Source of the DNA: Antedon mediterranea
Taxonomy: Eukaryota > Echinodermata > Crinoidea > Comatulida > Antedonidae
Direction of reading: 5' to 3'
NCBI RefSeq assembly: GCF_964355755.1
Contig: NC_092674.1
Span: 17,372,501-17,436,500, forward strand
DNA length: 64,000 nt
In this document: piece by piece, positions 53,330-64,000 of the stretch
How positions within the stretch are numbered: position 1 is the first letter of the stretch
How the letters are laid out: each line of letters opens with the position of its first letter
Position numbers and translations under genes: made by a program
The notes under the pieces: model-generated
The model's database searches: none
Seen by the model: only the letters and a program-made list of their open reading frames with translations
Told to the model about the DNA's origin: nothing

Positions 53330-54567
53330 CTCAACATGATCGACTTGTCATTCTGTTGTTTTTAAAGTTTTTACTTTAATTTGCAATTTCCTTAATAGGC
53401 TTAAAATTTAAGTTTGTGAAAAAGTTTGTTTTCAAATATTTTTTTTCGTTAAATGGATTTTTTTTTTTTAAATCTCATTGTAAATATCATAATATAGTAC
53501 ATTTAGTTGTTTAGATTGTATAACCTTGTTTACCAGATTTACTCACTGCCGAGAACAGAGTAAATGTGAGAGGTTTACTTGTTCAATGCCGATCATTAAT
53601 TCTATTCTTTTTTTTATTTACTCCGACTACTGTATGTGTTAGGCAATCACTTTTTCTTGAGTTTAATATTACTTTGTCTTTTACTTTGTGATTTATGTTA
53701 TGGTGTCTTGATTAGATTATACACTTCATTGTGTTCTGATCATCATGCCGACTATTGGCACTCGATTAAGTTCCATTTAGTGTCGTTCCTGAACATGATA
53801 TATATTTATCTAGGGATTAAATGACCTGCGACCAGGCAAATTCGAATAGCCACATCGATAGTCAAAATTTGTGATTGTTCTTGTCACGTTAGATTTATTA
53901 TCCATAGAACTGTTTATTCCGACATTAGATCGTACCTGATCTTAACTTTCGCGTTTATGGGTTTTAAACAACCGGCGACGAATGGAAATAAACGTTTTGG
54001 ATTTTATTAATTACATGTATGTTTTGTTCTATATTTGGTAATTTTTTCCTCTTGTTGAAATTTGTTTGCTTAATTATTACATTGTGTACTAACTCCGCCG
54101 TAATTGCCGACAACGTTATACAAATATTTGAAAACATGTTACGATTGTATACTATATCACCATTCTTTTTACTCTCCTTCAGTTATGTTTTTCAATCTAT
54201 ACTTTCTATTCTCAATGATGGTTCACTAAACTTATTTTAATTAATTGCATGTTTTAAAACTTATAATATTTTATATTTTGTTATATTCCGTATACTTACG
54301 TAATATATTGCATGTGATGACGAATTTTCATTACTTGTTTATTTTTAATTACTAGTAGCAGTAGTACTGTATTATCATCATTATGTTTTTATTTTGGAAT
54401 GATAGTTCATTCCCTTTACTTGATATTACTTGATTTTGTTTCTTAAATTTAATTAGCATACAGTTTTAATTTCAGCATTTACTTAATTACTTAATTTCTT
54501 TTATATTACAATTATCTTTTATTTTAAATATACGAAGTGGGACACTTCTTTGGTAGAGAGGGAATAA
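53330..54567 (+). other. LTR element 3' non-coding region
   Basis: AT-rich, 1.2 kb. Two hydrophobic open frames (53,636-53,824 and 54,019-54,240) show no envelope or other motif I can name. The purine tract is at about 54,551-54,567. Confidence 0.45.
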
Positions 54568-55029
54568 TGTAACACTCTGACCATCAGGTCAACAACCCTT
54601 TTTCACTATTTCTCCCTACTCCATCTATTAACATTCCTAGTGGTTTCTTCCTATCCCTAGGTACTCTTTATTCACTCTCCTATAACCCACATCCTTAATC
54701 AATTACTGTTTCCTCATCATCATGGAATGTTCCCTTTACTAAATAGTCCCCTCCCAGTACATGCATATTAATTAGGACCGTTCCTTAAATATGAATGTAT
54801 ACTGGTAAGAAAAGAGAAGGAAAAGAGCTTGGTAGAATAAAACATTTATAATAGAGAGAAGAAAAGGTATGTGATATAGCCAGAACAGACTGTATTACAT
54901 TGCATATTTAAATAAAACTGTATCTGACCATAAACCATATTTGCTGTTGGTACATTTTGTGACTGTGTGAAATCCTGCCACTGAGACTATATGGTATAGT
55001 AACGGATACACTAAAATTACACCGTTACA
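54568..55029 (+). repeat. 3' LTR (462 bp)
   Basis: Same ends as the 5' LTR. It carries an internal deletion near 54,790-54,815 relative to it and is followed by the second CTAC (55,030-55,033). Confidence 0.92.
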
Positions 55030-55033
55030 CTAC

Positions 55034-55400
55034 TACAGCAGTACTACAATACGACTGGAGGCCCTCTAACTAGCCTGGCTTAAACTTCGGCCTAGCGTAG
55101 ACATAGCTATGATCCCTACCTCTCCCTTGTTTATTATAAGACAATAAAAAGTACTACATATTATAGTCTAGTCATTTGTTTAATCGTTTACCGAAAAAAG
55201 CCATCCTACATGTTTGTTTGGTCCCGTTTGTTTATATTATGATAATTGATCCACGCTGAACCTCCGGGTTCCACTTTTGAATTTGAAGTCCGCAGAATAA
55301 TGCTCAATAATTCACTATTTACTCATTCCCAAGTCACTAAATTGATCTCCCTTGGTTCACAAATGCACAGTGTCTGACGCCAATAAAAGGAAAGAATAAG
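55034..55400. other. Remaining CCTAGG tract and unassigned sequence
   Basis: The first 75 bases continue the tract split by the LTR element (AGCCTGGCTTAAACTTCGGC, CTAGCG). The rest is unique-looking AT-rich sequence with no gene seen. Confidence 0.4.
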
Positions 55401-56020
55401 TGTAACAGCCAAATTAAAATAAAATCGAAGCAAAATAAGAAAAAAATATCTGTTTACGATAGCGAAATTACGCTAAACCTAATTGCCAATATAGCGTCAT
55501 GTCTGCGGACCGACGCGATAACCTCAATGTGTGTTGAACCGCAAACAAATTTCAATTTCGTTCTGTATGTTACAAAAAGGATATTTCGCGTTCCAAATTT
55601 TTTTGTATGGTATAGAAAATCGCATAAATTGTCACTTTTTTGTACAGTTTCAATTAAATCCCTTTGATATGTTATAGAAATATAATCAAAGCATTGCTTC
55701 ATATAAAGTAAAGTAGTAATTTTGAAGAAATTACGGAATTTAGCATTCACAAACATTGGGTTGACATAACCCTAACGGCTAATTTTATTTATTTACTAGT
55801 TTAATTTTTAACAAATTCGATTAAGGCAACATAAAATTGTCGAATTTTAATCAAAAAACTCCTAAAAATAAATAAAAATCAGCATAGTTATCAATTAAAT
55901 CTACTTTATTAAAATAACCAAACTACAGTTATAAAACTATTTAAAAAATATAATAACGAACGAGCCTCCAGTGAAAGGGCGACCTCAATTTAGACGTGCG
56001 CTCTTTACATAAAAGGTAAT
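55401..56020. other. Unassigned AT-rich sequence
   Basis: A minus-strand open frame of 100 codons (55,756-55,454) has no recognised domain. It is flanked by AT-rich sequence on both sides without clear splice signals, so I do not call it a gene. Confidence 0.35.
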
Positions 56021-56033
56021 TAATTATAGCCGA

Positions 56034-56745
56034 AAAACGATAAATTATCGATTTTGACCCAAGAGAATATTTTCTTTGTTGAAAAGTGAGTAGAGAAAAG
56101 AATACTTCATACAATTTAATCAAATACATACCAAGTTATAAGTCATGAAAAAATTCAAAAATCATCAAAAGTGCATTCGAGTTTGAGAAATTACGCGTTT
56201 TTTACATTTTTTTCAAAAAAGACACGATATTTTTTTTAGTTTTCTTCATTAAAAAAAGAGAGTATATAAATGTATTGTGTATGAAACTCAAAATTTTTAC
56301 AAAACGATGAATTTTTGTGTAAAATAACGTGTTTTTGGTAAAATCAGCATATGTGCACCTTTAAGTACACACATAAAAATCGCCGCGGAAACCATTTTCC
56401 CGATGTCAAATCGGGTTGAAACTCTGGAAAAACGATCTTTTGGTGTTTTTTTACATAGGAAAAATATAAACGTTATATGTTTCCAATGTAAAGTAAATGT
56501 TTAAAGGACGATGTTGGTGAGTGTGAAATAAAAAATATGACGACCTATCGTTCTTAGAACATTACTCAATTTTTTCCCCAAAACGATATTTTTCATAAAA
56601 AACAAGGAAGATAACGTGTAAATCATTAGAGACATGAATGTTAATTAGAGACTTAAATAATCTCTCAGAAAAACGATATTTTACAGACTTTTTATTGAAT
56701 AGGTAGAGAAAGAGTAATAATTATATGTAAATCAGCATATGTGCA
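56034..56745 (+). repeat. Right-edge region with iterated AAAACGAT and a repeated 17-mer
   Basis: AAAACGAT occurs on the plus strand at 56,034, 56,301, 56,429, 56,580 and 56,670. AAATCAGCATATGTGCA occurs exactly at 56,341-56,357 and 56,729-56,745, and a 14-of-17 inverted copy is at 25,702-25,718. Iterated short motifs near a boundary are seen in subterminal regions of some DNA transposons, where transposase binds. No function is shown. Confidence 0.6.
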
Positions 56746-56889
56746 ATTCTCATAGTGACAGTCTCGCGGAGAGCAAACATGCACCTGTGCCTATGTCTTA
56801 CTGTGGAAAGTCCCCCTAGATTATCATCAAATGTGCATGTTTCTCACTGAAAACTGTAGGTGGCCGATGTGCATTTTTGCATGTGCGCT
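56746..56889. other. Island right edge
   Basis: Mixed-composition sequence rich in GTGCAT and ATGTGCA words, ending TTGCATGTGCGCT (56,877-56,889). This is the near-perfect complement of the left-edge word AGCGCACAATGCAA. The satellite begins immediately after. Confidence 0.5.
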
Positions 56890-59800
56890 CTGAGAGATAG
56901 ATCAGCGAGAGAGAGATAGATCAGCGAGAGAAAGATAGATCAGTGAGAGAGAGATAGATCAGCGAGAGAGAGATAGATCAGCGAGAGAGAGATAGATCAG
57001 CGATTAGCGAGAGAGAGAGATAGATCAGCGAGAGAGAGATAGATCAGCGAGAGAGAGATAGATCAGCGAGAGAGAGAGATAGATCAGCGAGAGGGAGATA
57101 GATCAGCGAGAGAGAGATAGATCAGCGAGAGAGATATAAATCAGCGAGAGAGAGATAGATCGGGGAGAGAGAGATAGATCAGCGAGAGAGATAGATAAGC
57201 GAGAGAGAGATAGATCAGCGAGAGAGAGATAGATCAGCGAGAGAGATAGATAGATCAGCGAGAGAAAGAGATAGATAGATTAGTTAGAGAGAGATAGATC
57301 AGCGAGAGAGAGAGATAGATAAGCGAGAGAGAGAGATAGATCAGCGAGAGAGAGAGAGAGATAGATCAGCGAGAGAGAGATAGATCAGCGAGAGAGAGAT
57401 AGATCAGCGAGAGAGAGAGAGATAGATCGAGAGGAGAGAGATAGATCAGCGAGAGAGAGATAGATCAGCGAGACAGAGATAGATCAGCGAGAGAGCGATA
57501 GATCAGCGAGAGAGAGATAGATCAGCGAGAGAGAGATAGATTAGCGAGAGAGAGATAGATCAGCGAGAGAGAGATAGATCAGCGAGAGAGAGATAGATCA
57601 GCGAGAGAGAGACAGATCAGCGAGAGAGAGATAGATAAGCGAGAGAGAGATAGATCAGCGAGAGAGATATAGATCAGCGAGAAAGAGATAGATCAGCGAG
57701 AGAGAGATAGATCGGCGAGAGAGAGATAGATCAACGAGAGAGAGAGATAGATCAACGAGAGAGAGATCAGCGAGAGAGATAGATCAGCGAGAGAGAGAGA
57801 TAGGTCAGCGAGAGAGAGATAGATCAGCGAGAGAGAGATAGATCAGCGAGACAGAGATAGATCAGCGAGAGCGAGATACATCGGGGAGAGAGAGATAGAT
57901 CAGCGAGAGAGAGATAGATAAGCGAGAGAGAGATAGATCAGCGAGAGAGAGATAGATCAGCGAGAGAGAGATAGATCAGCGAGAGAGATAGATAGATCAG
58001 CGAGAGAGAGAGATAGATAGATCAGTTAGAGAGAGATAGATCAGCGAGAGAGAGAGATAGATAAGCCAGAGAGAGATAGATCAGCGAGAGAGAGATAGAT
58101 CAGTGAGAGAGAGAGATAGATCAGCGAGAAAGAGATAGATCAGCGAGAGAGAGATAGATCAGCGAGAGAGAGAGATATAGACCAGCGAGAGGGAGATAGA
58201 TCAGCGAGAGAGAGATAGATCAGCGAGAGAGATATAGATCAGCGAGAGAGAGATAGATCAGCGAGAGAGAGATAGATCAGCGAGAGAGAGAGATAGATCA
58301 TCGAGAGAGAGATAGATCAGCGAGAGAGATAGATCAGCGAAAGAGAGATAGATCAGCGAGAGAGAGATAGATCAGCGAGAGAGAAATAGATCAGCGAGAG
58401 AGAGATAGATCAGCGAGAGAGAGATAGATCAGCGAGAGAGAAATAGATCAGCGAGAGAGAGATAGATCAGAGAGAGAGATAGATCAGCGATAGAGAGAGA
58501 TAGATCAGCGAGAGAGAAATAGATCAGCGGGAGAGAGAGAGATAGATCGAGGAGAGAGAGATAGATCAGCGAGAGAGAGATAGATCAGCGAGAGAGAGAT
58601 AGATCAGCAAGAGAGAGATAGATCAGCGAGAAAGAAATAGATCAGCGAGAGAGAGATTGATCAGCGAGAGAGAGATAGATCAGCGAGCAAGAGATAGATC
58701 AGCGAGAGAGAGATAGATCAGCGAGAGAGAGATAGATCAGCGAGAGAGAGATAGATCAGCGAGAGAGAGAGATAGATAATCGAGAGAGAGATAGATCAGC
58801 GAGAGAGAGATAGATCAGCGAGAGAGAGATAGATCAGCGAGAGAGAGATAGATCAACGAGAGAGAAATAGATCAGCGAGAGAGAGATAGATCAGCGAGAG
58901 AGAGATAGATCAGCGAGAGAGAGATAGATCAGCGAGAGAGAGATAGATCAGAGAGAGAGAGATAGATCAGCGATAGAGAGAGATAGATCAGCGAGAGAGA
59001 AATAGATCAGCGGGAGAGAGAGAGATAGATCGAGGAGAGAGAGATAGATCAGCGAGAGAGAGAGAGATCAGCGAGAGAGAGATAGATCAGCGAGAGAGAG
59101 ATAGATCAGCGAGAGAGAGATAGATCAGCGAGAGAGAGATAGATCAGCGAGAGAGAGATAGATCAGCGAGAGAGAGCGATAGATCAGCGAGAGAGAGAGG
59201 TAGATCAGCGAGAGAGAAAGAGATAGATCAGCGAGAGAGAGATAGATCAGCGAGAGAGAGAGAGATAGATCAGCGAGAGAGAGATAGATCAGCAAGAGAG
59301 AGAGAGAGAGAGATAGATCAGCGAGAGAGAGATAGATCAGCGAGAGAGAGATAGATCAGCGAGAGAGATATAGATCAGCGAGAGAGAGATAGATCAGCGA
59401 GAGAGAGATAGATCAGCGAGAGAGAGAGAAAGATCAGCGAGAGAGAGATAGATCAGCGAGAGAGAGATAGATCAGCGAGAGAGAGATAGATCAGCGAGAG
59501 AGAGATAGATCAGCGAGAGAGAGATAGATCAGCGAGAGAGAGATAGATCAGAGAGAGAGAGATAGATCAGCGATAGAGAGAGATAGATCAGTGAGAAAGA
59601 GAGAGAGATAGATCAGCGAGAGAGAGATAGATCAGCGAGAGAGAGATAGATCAGCGAGAGGGAGATAGATCAGCGAGAGAGAGAGAGATAGATCAGCGAG
59701 AGAGAGATAGATCAGCGAGAGAGAGATAGATCAGCGAGAGGGAGATAGATCAGCGAGAGAGAGATAGGTCAGCGAGATAGAGATAGATCAGCGAGAGAGA

Positions 59801-62689
59801 GATAGATCAGCGAGATAGAGATAGATCAGCGAGAGAGAGATAGATCAGCGAGAGAGAGATAGATCAGTGAGAGAGAGATAGATGAGCGAGAGAGAGAGAT
59901 AGATCAGCGAGAGAGAGATAGATCAGCGAGAGAGAGATAGATCAGCGAGAGAAAAATAGATCAGCGAGAGAGAGATAGATCAGCGAGAGAGAGAGAGATA
60001 GATCAGCGAGAGAGAGATAGATCAGCGAGAGAGAGATAGATCAGCGGGAGAGAGATAGATCAGCGAGAGAGAGATATAGATCAGCGAGAGAGAAATAGAT
60101 CAGCGGGAGAGAGAGAGATAGATCGAGGAGAGAGAGATAGATCAGCGAGAGAGAGATAGATCAGCGAGAGAGAGATAGATCAGCAAGAGAGAGATAGATC
60201 AGCGAGAGAGAAATAGATCAGCGAGAGAGATAGATCAGCGAGAGAGAGATAGATCAGCGAGAGAGAGATAGATCAGCGAGAGAGAAATAGATCAGCGAGA
60301 GAGAGATAGATCAGCGAGAGAGATATAGATCAGCGAGAGAGAGATAGATCAGCGAGAGAGAGAGATAGATCATCGAGAGAGAGATAGATCAGCGAGAGAG
60401 ATAGATCAGCGAGAGAGAGATAGATCAGCGAGAGAGAGATAGATCAGCGAGAGAGAAATAGATCAGCGAGAGAGAGATAGATCAGCGAGAGAGAGATAGA
60501 TCAGCGAGAGAGAGATAGATCAGCGAGAGAGAGATAGATCAGAGAGAGAGAGATAGATCAGCGATAGAGAGAGATAGATCAGCGAGAGAGAAATAGATCA
60601 GCGGGAGAGAGAGAGATAGATCGAGGAGAGAGAGATAGATCAGCGAGAGAGAGAAAGATCAGCGAGAGAGAGATAGATCAGCGAGAGAGAGATAGATCAG
60701 CGAGAGAGAGATAGATCAGCGAGAGAGAGATATATCAGCGAGAGAGAGATAGATCAGCGAGAGAGAGCGATAGATCAGCGAGAGAGAGAGGTAGATCAGC
60801 GAGAGAGAAAGAGATAGATCAGCGAGAGAGAGATAGATCAGCGAGAGAGAGAGATAGATCAGCGAGCGAGAGATAGATCAGAGAGAGAGAGAGAGAGAGA
60901 GAGATAGATCAGCGAGAGAGAGATAGATCAGCGAGAGAGAGATAGATCAGCGAGAGAGAGATAGATCAGCGAGAGAGAGATAGATCAGCGAGAGAGAGAT
61001 AGATCAGCGAGAGAAAGATAGATCAGCGAGAGAGATAAAGATCAGCGAGAGAGAGATAGATCAGCGAGAGAGAGATAGATCAGCGAGAGAGAGAGAAAGA
61101 TCAGCGAGAGAGAGATAAATCAGTGAGAGAGAGATAGATCAGCGAGAGAGAGATAGATCAGCGAGAGAGAGATAGATCAGCGAGAGAGAGATAGATCAGC
61201 GAGAGAGAGATAGATCAGAAAGAGAGAGATAGATCAGCGATAGAGTGAGATAGATCAGTGAGAGAGAGAGATAGATCAGCGAGAGAGAGATAGATCAGCG
61301 AGAGAGAGATAGATCAGCGAGAGGGAGATAGATCAGCGAGAGAGAGATAGATCAGCGAGAGAGAGATAGATCAGCAAGAGAGAGCGATAGATCAGCGAGA
61401 GAGAGAGGTAGATCAGCGAGAGAGAGAAAGATAGATCAGCGAGAGAGAGATAGAACAGCGAGAGAGAGATAGATCAGCGAGAGAGAAAGAGATAGATCAG
61501 CGAGAGAGAGATAGATCAGCGAGAGAGAGATAGATCAGCGAGAGAGAGAGATAGATCAGCGAGAGAGAGATAGATCAGCGAGAGAGAGATAGATCAGCGA
61601 AAGAGAGATAGATCAGCGAGAGAGAGATAGATCAGCGAGATAGAGATAGATCAGCGAGAGAGAGATAGATCAGCGAGAGAGAGATAGATCAGTGAGAGAG
61701 AGATAGATGAGCGAGAGAGAGAGATAGATCAGCGAGAGAGAGATAGATCAGCGAGAGAGAGATAGATCAGCGAGAGAGAAATAGATCAGCGAGAGAGAGA
61801 TAGATCAGCGAGAGAGAGAGAGATAGATCAGCGAGAGAGAGATAGATCAGCGAGAGAGAGATAGATCAGCGGGAGAGAGATAGATCAGCGAGAGAGAGAT
61901 ATAGATCAGCGAGAGAGAAATAGATCAGCGGGAGAGAGAGAGAGATAGATCGAGGAGAGAGAGATAGATCAGCGAGAGAGAGATAGATCAGCGAGAGAGA
62001 GATAGATCAGCAAGAGAGAGATAGATCAGCGAGAGAGAAATAGATCAGCGAGAGAGAGATAGATCAGCGAGAGAGAGATAGATCAGCGAGAGAGAGATAG
62101 ATCAGCGAGAGAGAAATAGATCAGCGAGAGAGAGATAGATCAGCGAGAGAGATATAGATCAGCGAGAGAGAGATAGATCAGCGAGAGAGAGAGATAGATC
62201 ATCGAGAGAGAGATAGATCAGCGAGAGAGATAGATCAGCGAGAGAGAGATAGATCAGCGAGAGAGAGATAGATCAGCGAGAGAGAAATAGATCAGCGAGA
62301 GAGAGATAGATCAGCGAGAGAGAGATAGATCAGCGAGAGAGAGATAGATCAGCGAGAGAGAGATAGATCAGAGAGAGAGAGATAGATCAGCGATAGAGAG
62401 AGATAGATCAGCGAGAGAGAAATAGATCAGCGGGAGAGAGAGAGATAGATCGAGGAGAGAGAGATAGATCAGCGAGAGAGAGATAGATCAGCGAGAGAGA
62501 GATAGATCAGCGAGAGAGAGATAGATCAGCGAGAGAGAGATATATCAGCGAGAGAGAGATAGATCAGCGAGAGAGAGGGATAGATCAGCGAGAGAGAGAG
62601 GTAGATCAGCGAGAGAGAAAGAGATAGATCAGCGAGAGAGAGATAGATCAGCGAGAGAGAGAGATAGATCAGCGAGCGAGAGATAGATC

Positions 62690-62720
<31 letters not shown>

Positions 62721-64000
62721 TCAGCGAGAGAGAGATAGATCAGCGAGAGAGAGATAGATCAGCGAGAGAGAGATAGATCAGCGAGAGAGAGATAGATCAG
62801 CGAGAGAAAGATAGATCAGCGAGAGAGATAAAGATCAGCGAGAGAGAGATAGATCAGCGAGAGAGAGATAGATCAGCGAGAGAGAGAGAAAGATCAGCGA
62901 GAGAGAGATAAATCAGCGAGAGAGAGATAGATCAGCGAGAGAGAGATAGATCAGCGAGAGAGAGATAGATCAGCGAGAGAGAGATAGATCAGAAAGAGAG
63001 AGATAGATCAGCGATAGAGAGAGATAGATCAGTGAGAGAGAGAGATAGATCAGCGAGAGAGAGATAGATCAGCGAGAGAGAGATAGATCAGCGAGAGGGA
63101 GATAGATCAGCGAGAGAGAGATAGATCAGCGAGAGAGAGATAGATCAGCAAGAGAGAGCGATAGATCAGCGAGAGAGAGAGGTAGATCAGCGAGAGAGAG
63201 AAAGATAGATCAGCGAGAGAGAGATAGAACAGCGAGAGAGATAGATCAGCGAGAGAGAAAGAGATAGATCAGCGAGAGAGAGATAGATCAGCGAGAGAGA
63301 GATAGATCAGCGAGAGAGAGAGATAGATCAGCGAGAGAGAGATAGATCAGCGAGAGAGAGATAGATCAGCGAAAGAGAGATAGATCAGCGAGAGGGAGAT
63401 AGATCAGCGAGAGAGATAGATCAGCGAGAGATAGATAGATCAGCGAGAGAGAGATAGATCAGCGAGAGAGAGATAGATCAGCGAGAGAGAGATAGATCAG
63501 CTAGAGAAAGATAGATCAGCGAGAGAGATATAGATCAGCGAGAGAGAGATAGATCAGCGAGAGAGAGATAGATCAGCGAGAGAGAGAGATAGACCAGCGA
63601 GAGGGAGATAGATCAGCGACAGAGAGATAGATCAGCGAGAGAGAGATAGATCAGCGAGAGAGAGATAGATCAGCGAGAGAGAGACAGATCAGCGAGAGAG
63701 AGAGATATAGATCAGCGAGAGAGAGATAGATCAGCGAGAGAGAGAGATAGATCAGCGAGAGAGAGATAGAACGATCAGCGAGAGAGAGATAGATCAGCGA
63801 GAGAGAGATAGATCAGCGAGAGAGAGATAGATCAGCGAGAGAGATATAAATCAGCGAGAGAGAGAGATAGATCAGCGAGAGAGAGATAGATCAGCGAGAG
63901 AGAGAGATAGATCAGCGAGAGGGAGATAGATCAGCGAGAGAGAGATAGATCAGCGAGATAGCGATAGATCAGCGAGAGAGAGATAGATCAGCGAGAGAGA
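56890..64000. repeat. 19-bp GA-rich satellite, right array
   Basis: Same monomer and same orientation as the left array; it runs off the right edge. Marker variants occur in the same order and at nearly the same spacing as in positions 1,150-7,770. For example, the GCGAGATACATCGGGG variant lies at 1,611 and 57,871, and the GAGATAGCGATAG variant at about 7,753 and 63,955. The offset drifts from 56,260 to about 56,200, roughly three monomers. The two arrays therefore descend from one ancestral array or from a recent segmental duplication. Confidence 0.96.

Larger units (their letters stand above)
51730..55029 (+). mobile_element. Deleted Ty3/gypsy-like LTR retrotransposon
   Basis: Two long direct repeats (51,730-52,196 and 54,568-55,029), both starting TGTAAC and ending GTTACA, enclose 2.4 kb. 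CTAC is duplicated on both sides. A primer-binding-site candidate, TGGTTCCCACACC, follows the left repeat, and a purine tract, GGTAGAGAGGGAATAA, precedes the right one. Gag, protease, RT and RNase H are gone; only the end of integrase remains. The plus orientation is set by these landmarks. Confidence 0.9.

Noticed and set aside
55454-55756. Minus-strand 100-codon frame
   Set aside because: No recognised motif and no clear splice sites; left as unassigned sequence.

Overview
The window is animal nuclear DNA. The coding sequence is broken into many small exons with GT/AG splice signals, and non-LTR, Ty3/gypsy-like, Tigger-like and Harbinger-like elements are present. Tracts built from GGCCTAGGC words and CR1-like LINE remnants would fit a marine invertebrate, perhaps a deuterostome such as an echinoderm; this is a weak inference, because no species-diagnostic gene is present.

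Layout. Positions 1-25,627 and 56,890-64,000 are one satellite, a 19-bp GA-rich monomer in the same orientation on both sides. Rare variant monomers recur in fixed order and reveal higher-order repeats of about 0.5, 1.1 and 7-10 kb. The right array is nearly colinear with positions 1,150-7,770 of the left one. Between the arrays is an island of about 31.3 kb whose two ends carry matching inverted motifs.

The island is dominated by one plus-strand gene, from about 25.8 to 50.3 kb, that I reassembled from 22 coding exons by splice signals and reading phase. The inferred protein is about 926 residues. It has an acidic N-terminal region, two zinc fingers, an N-terminal core-binding-like domain, a tyrosine-recombinase catalytic domain resembling Crypton-type recombinases, a basic/helical C-terminal region and a final Cys-rich knuckle. 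Three single-base frame breaks, all at or beside homopolymers, are needed in this model, so it is either a real gene with assembly indels or a young pseudogene. An alternative splice choice at 29,655 would give a finger-only short product.

The introns are stuffed with repeats. A tandem repeat of about 139 bp, some units of which contain a tRNA-like sequence with pol III box A and box B, lies in three introns (29.8-32.0, 33.9-36.4 and 38.8-39.6 kb). The 9-kb intron at 39,984-49,038 holds an 83-bp minisatellite, a minus-strand LINE relic, a palindromic minisatellite, a TTA-flanked TIR element carrying gypsy and LINE fragments, and a Tigger-like element.

Downstream of the gene is a deletion-derivative LTR retrotransposon (51,730-55,029, 4-bp target duplication CTAC) with only an integrase tail left. 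The last 900 bp before the right satellite carry five same-strand copies of AAAACGAT and two copies of a 17-mer that is also found inverted at the left edge of the island.
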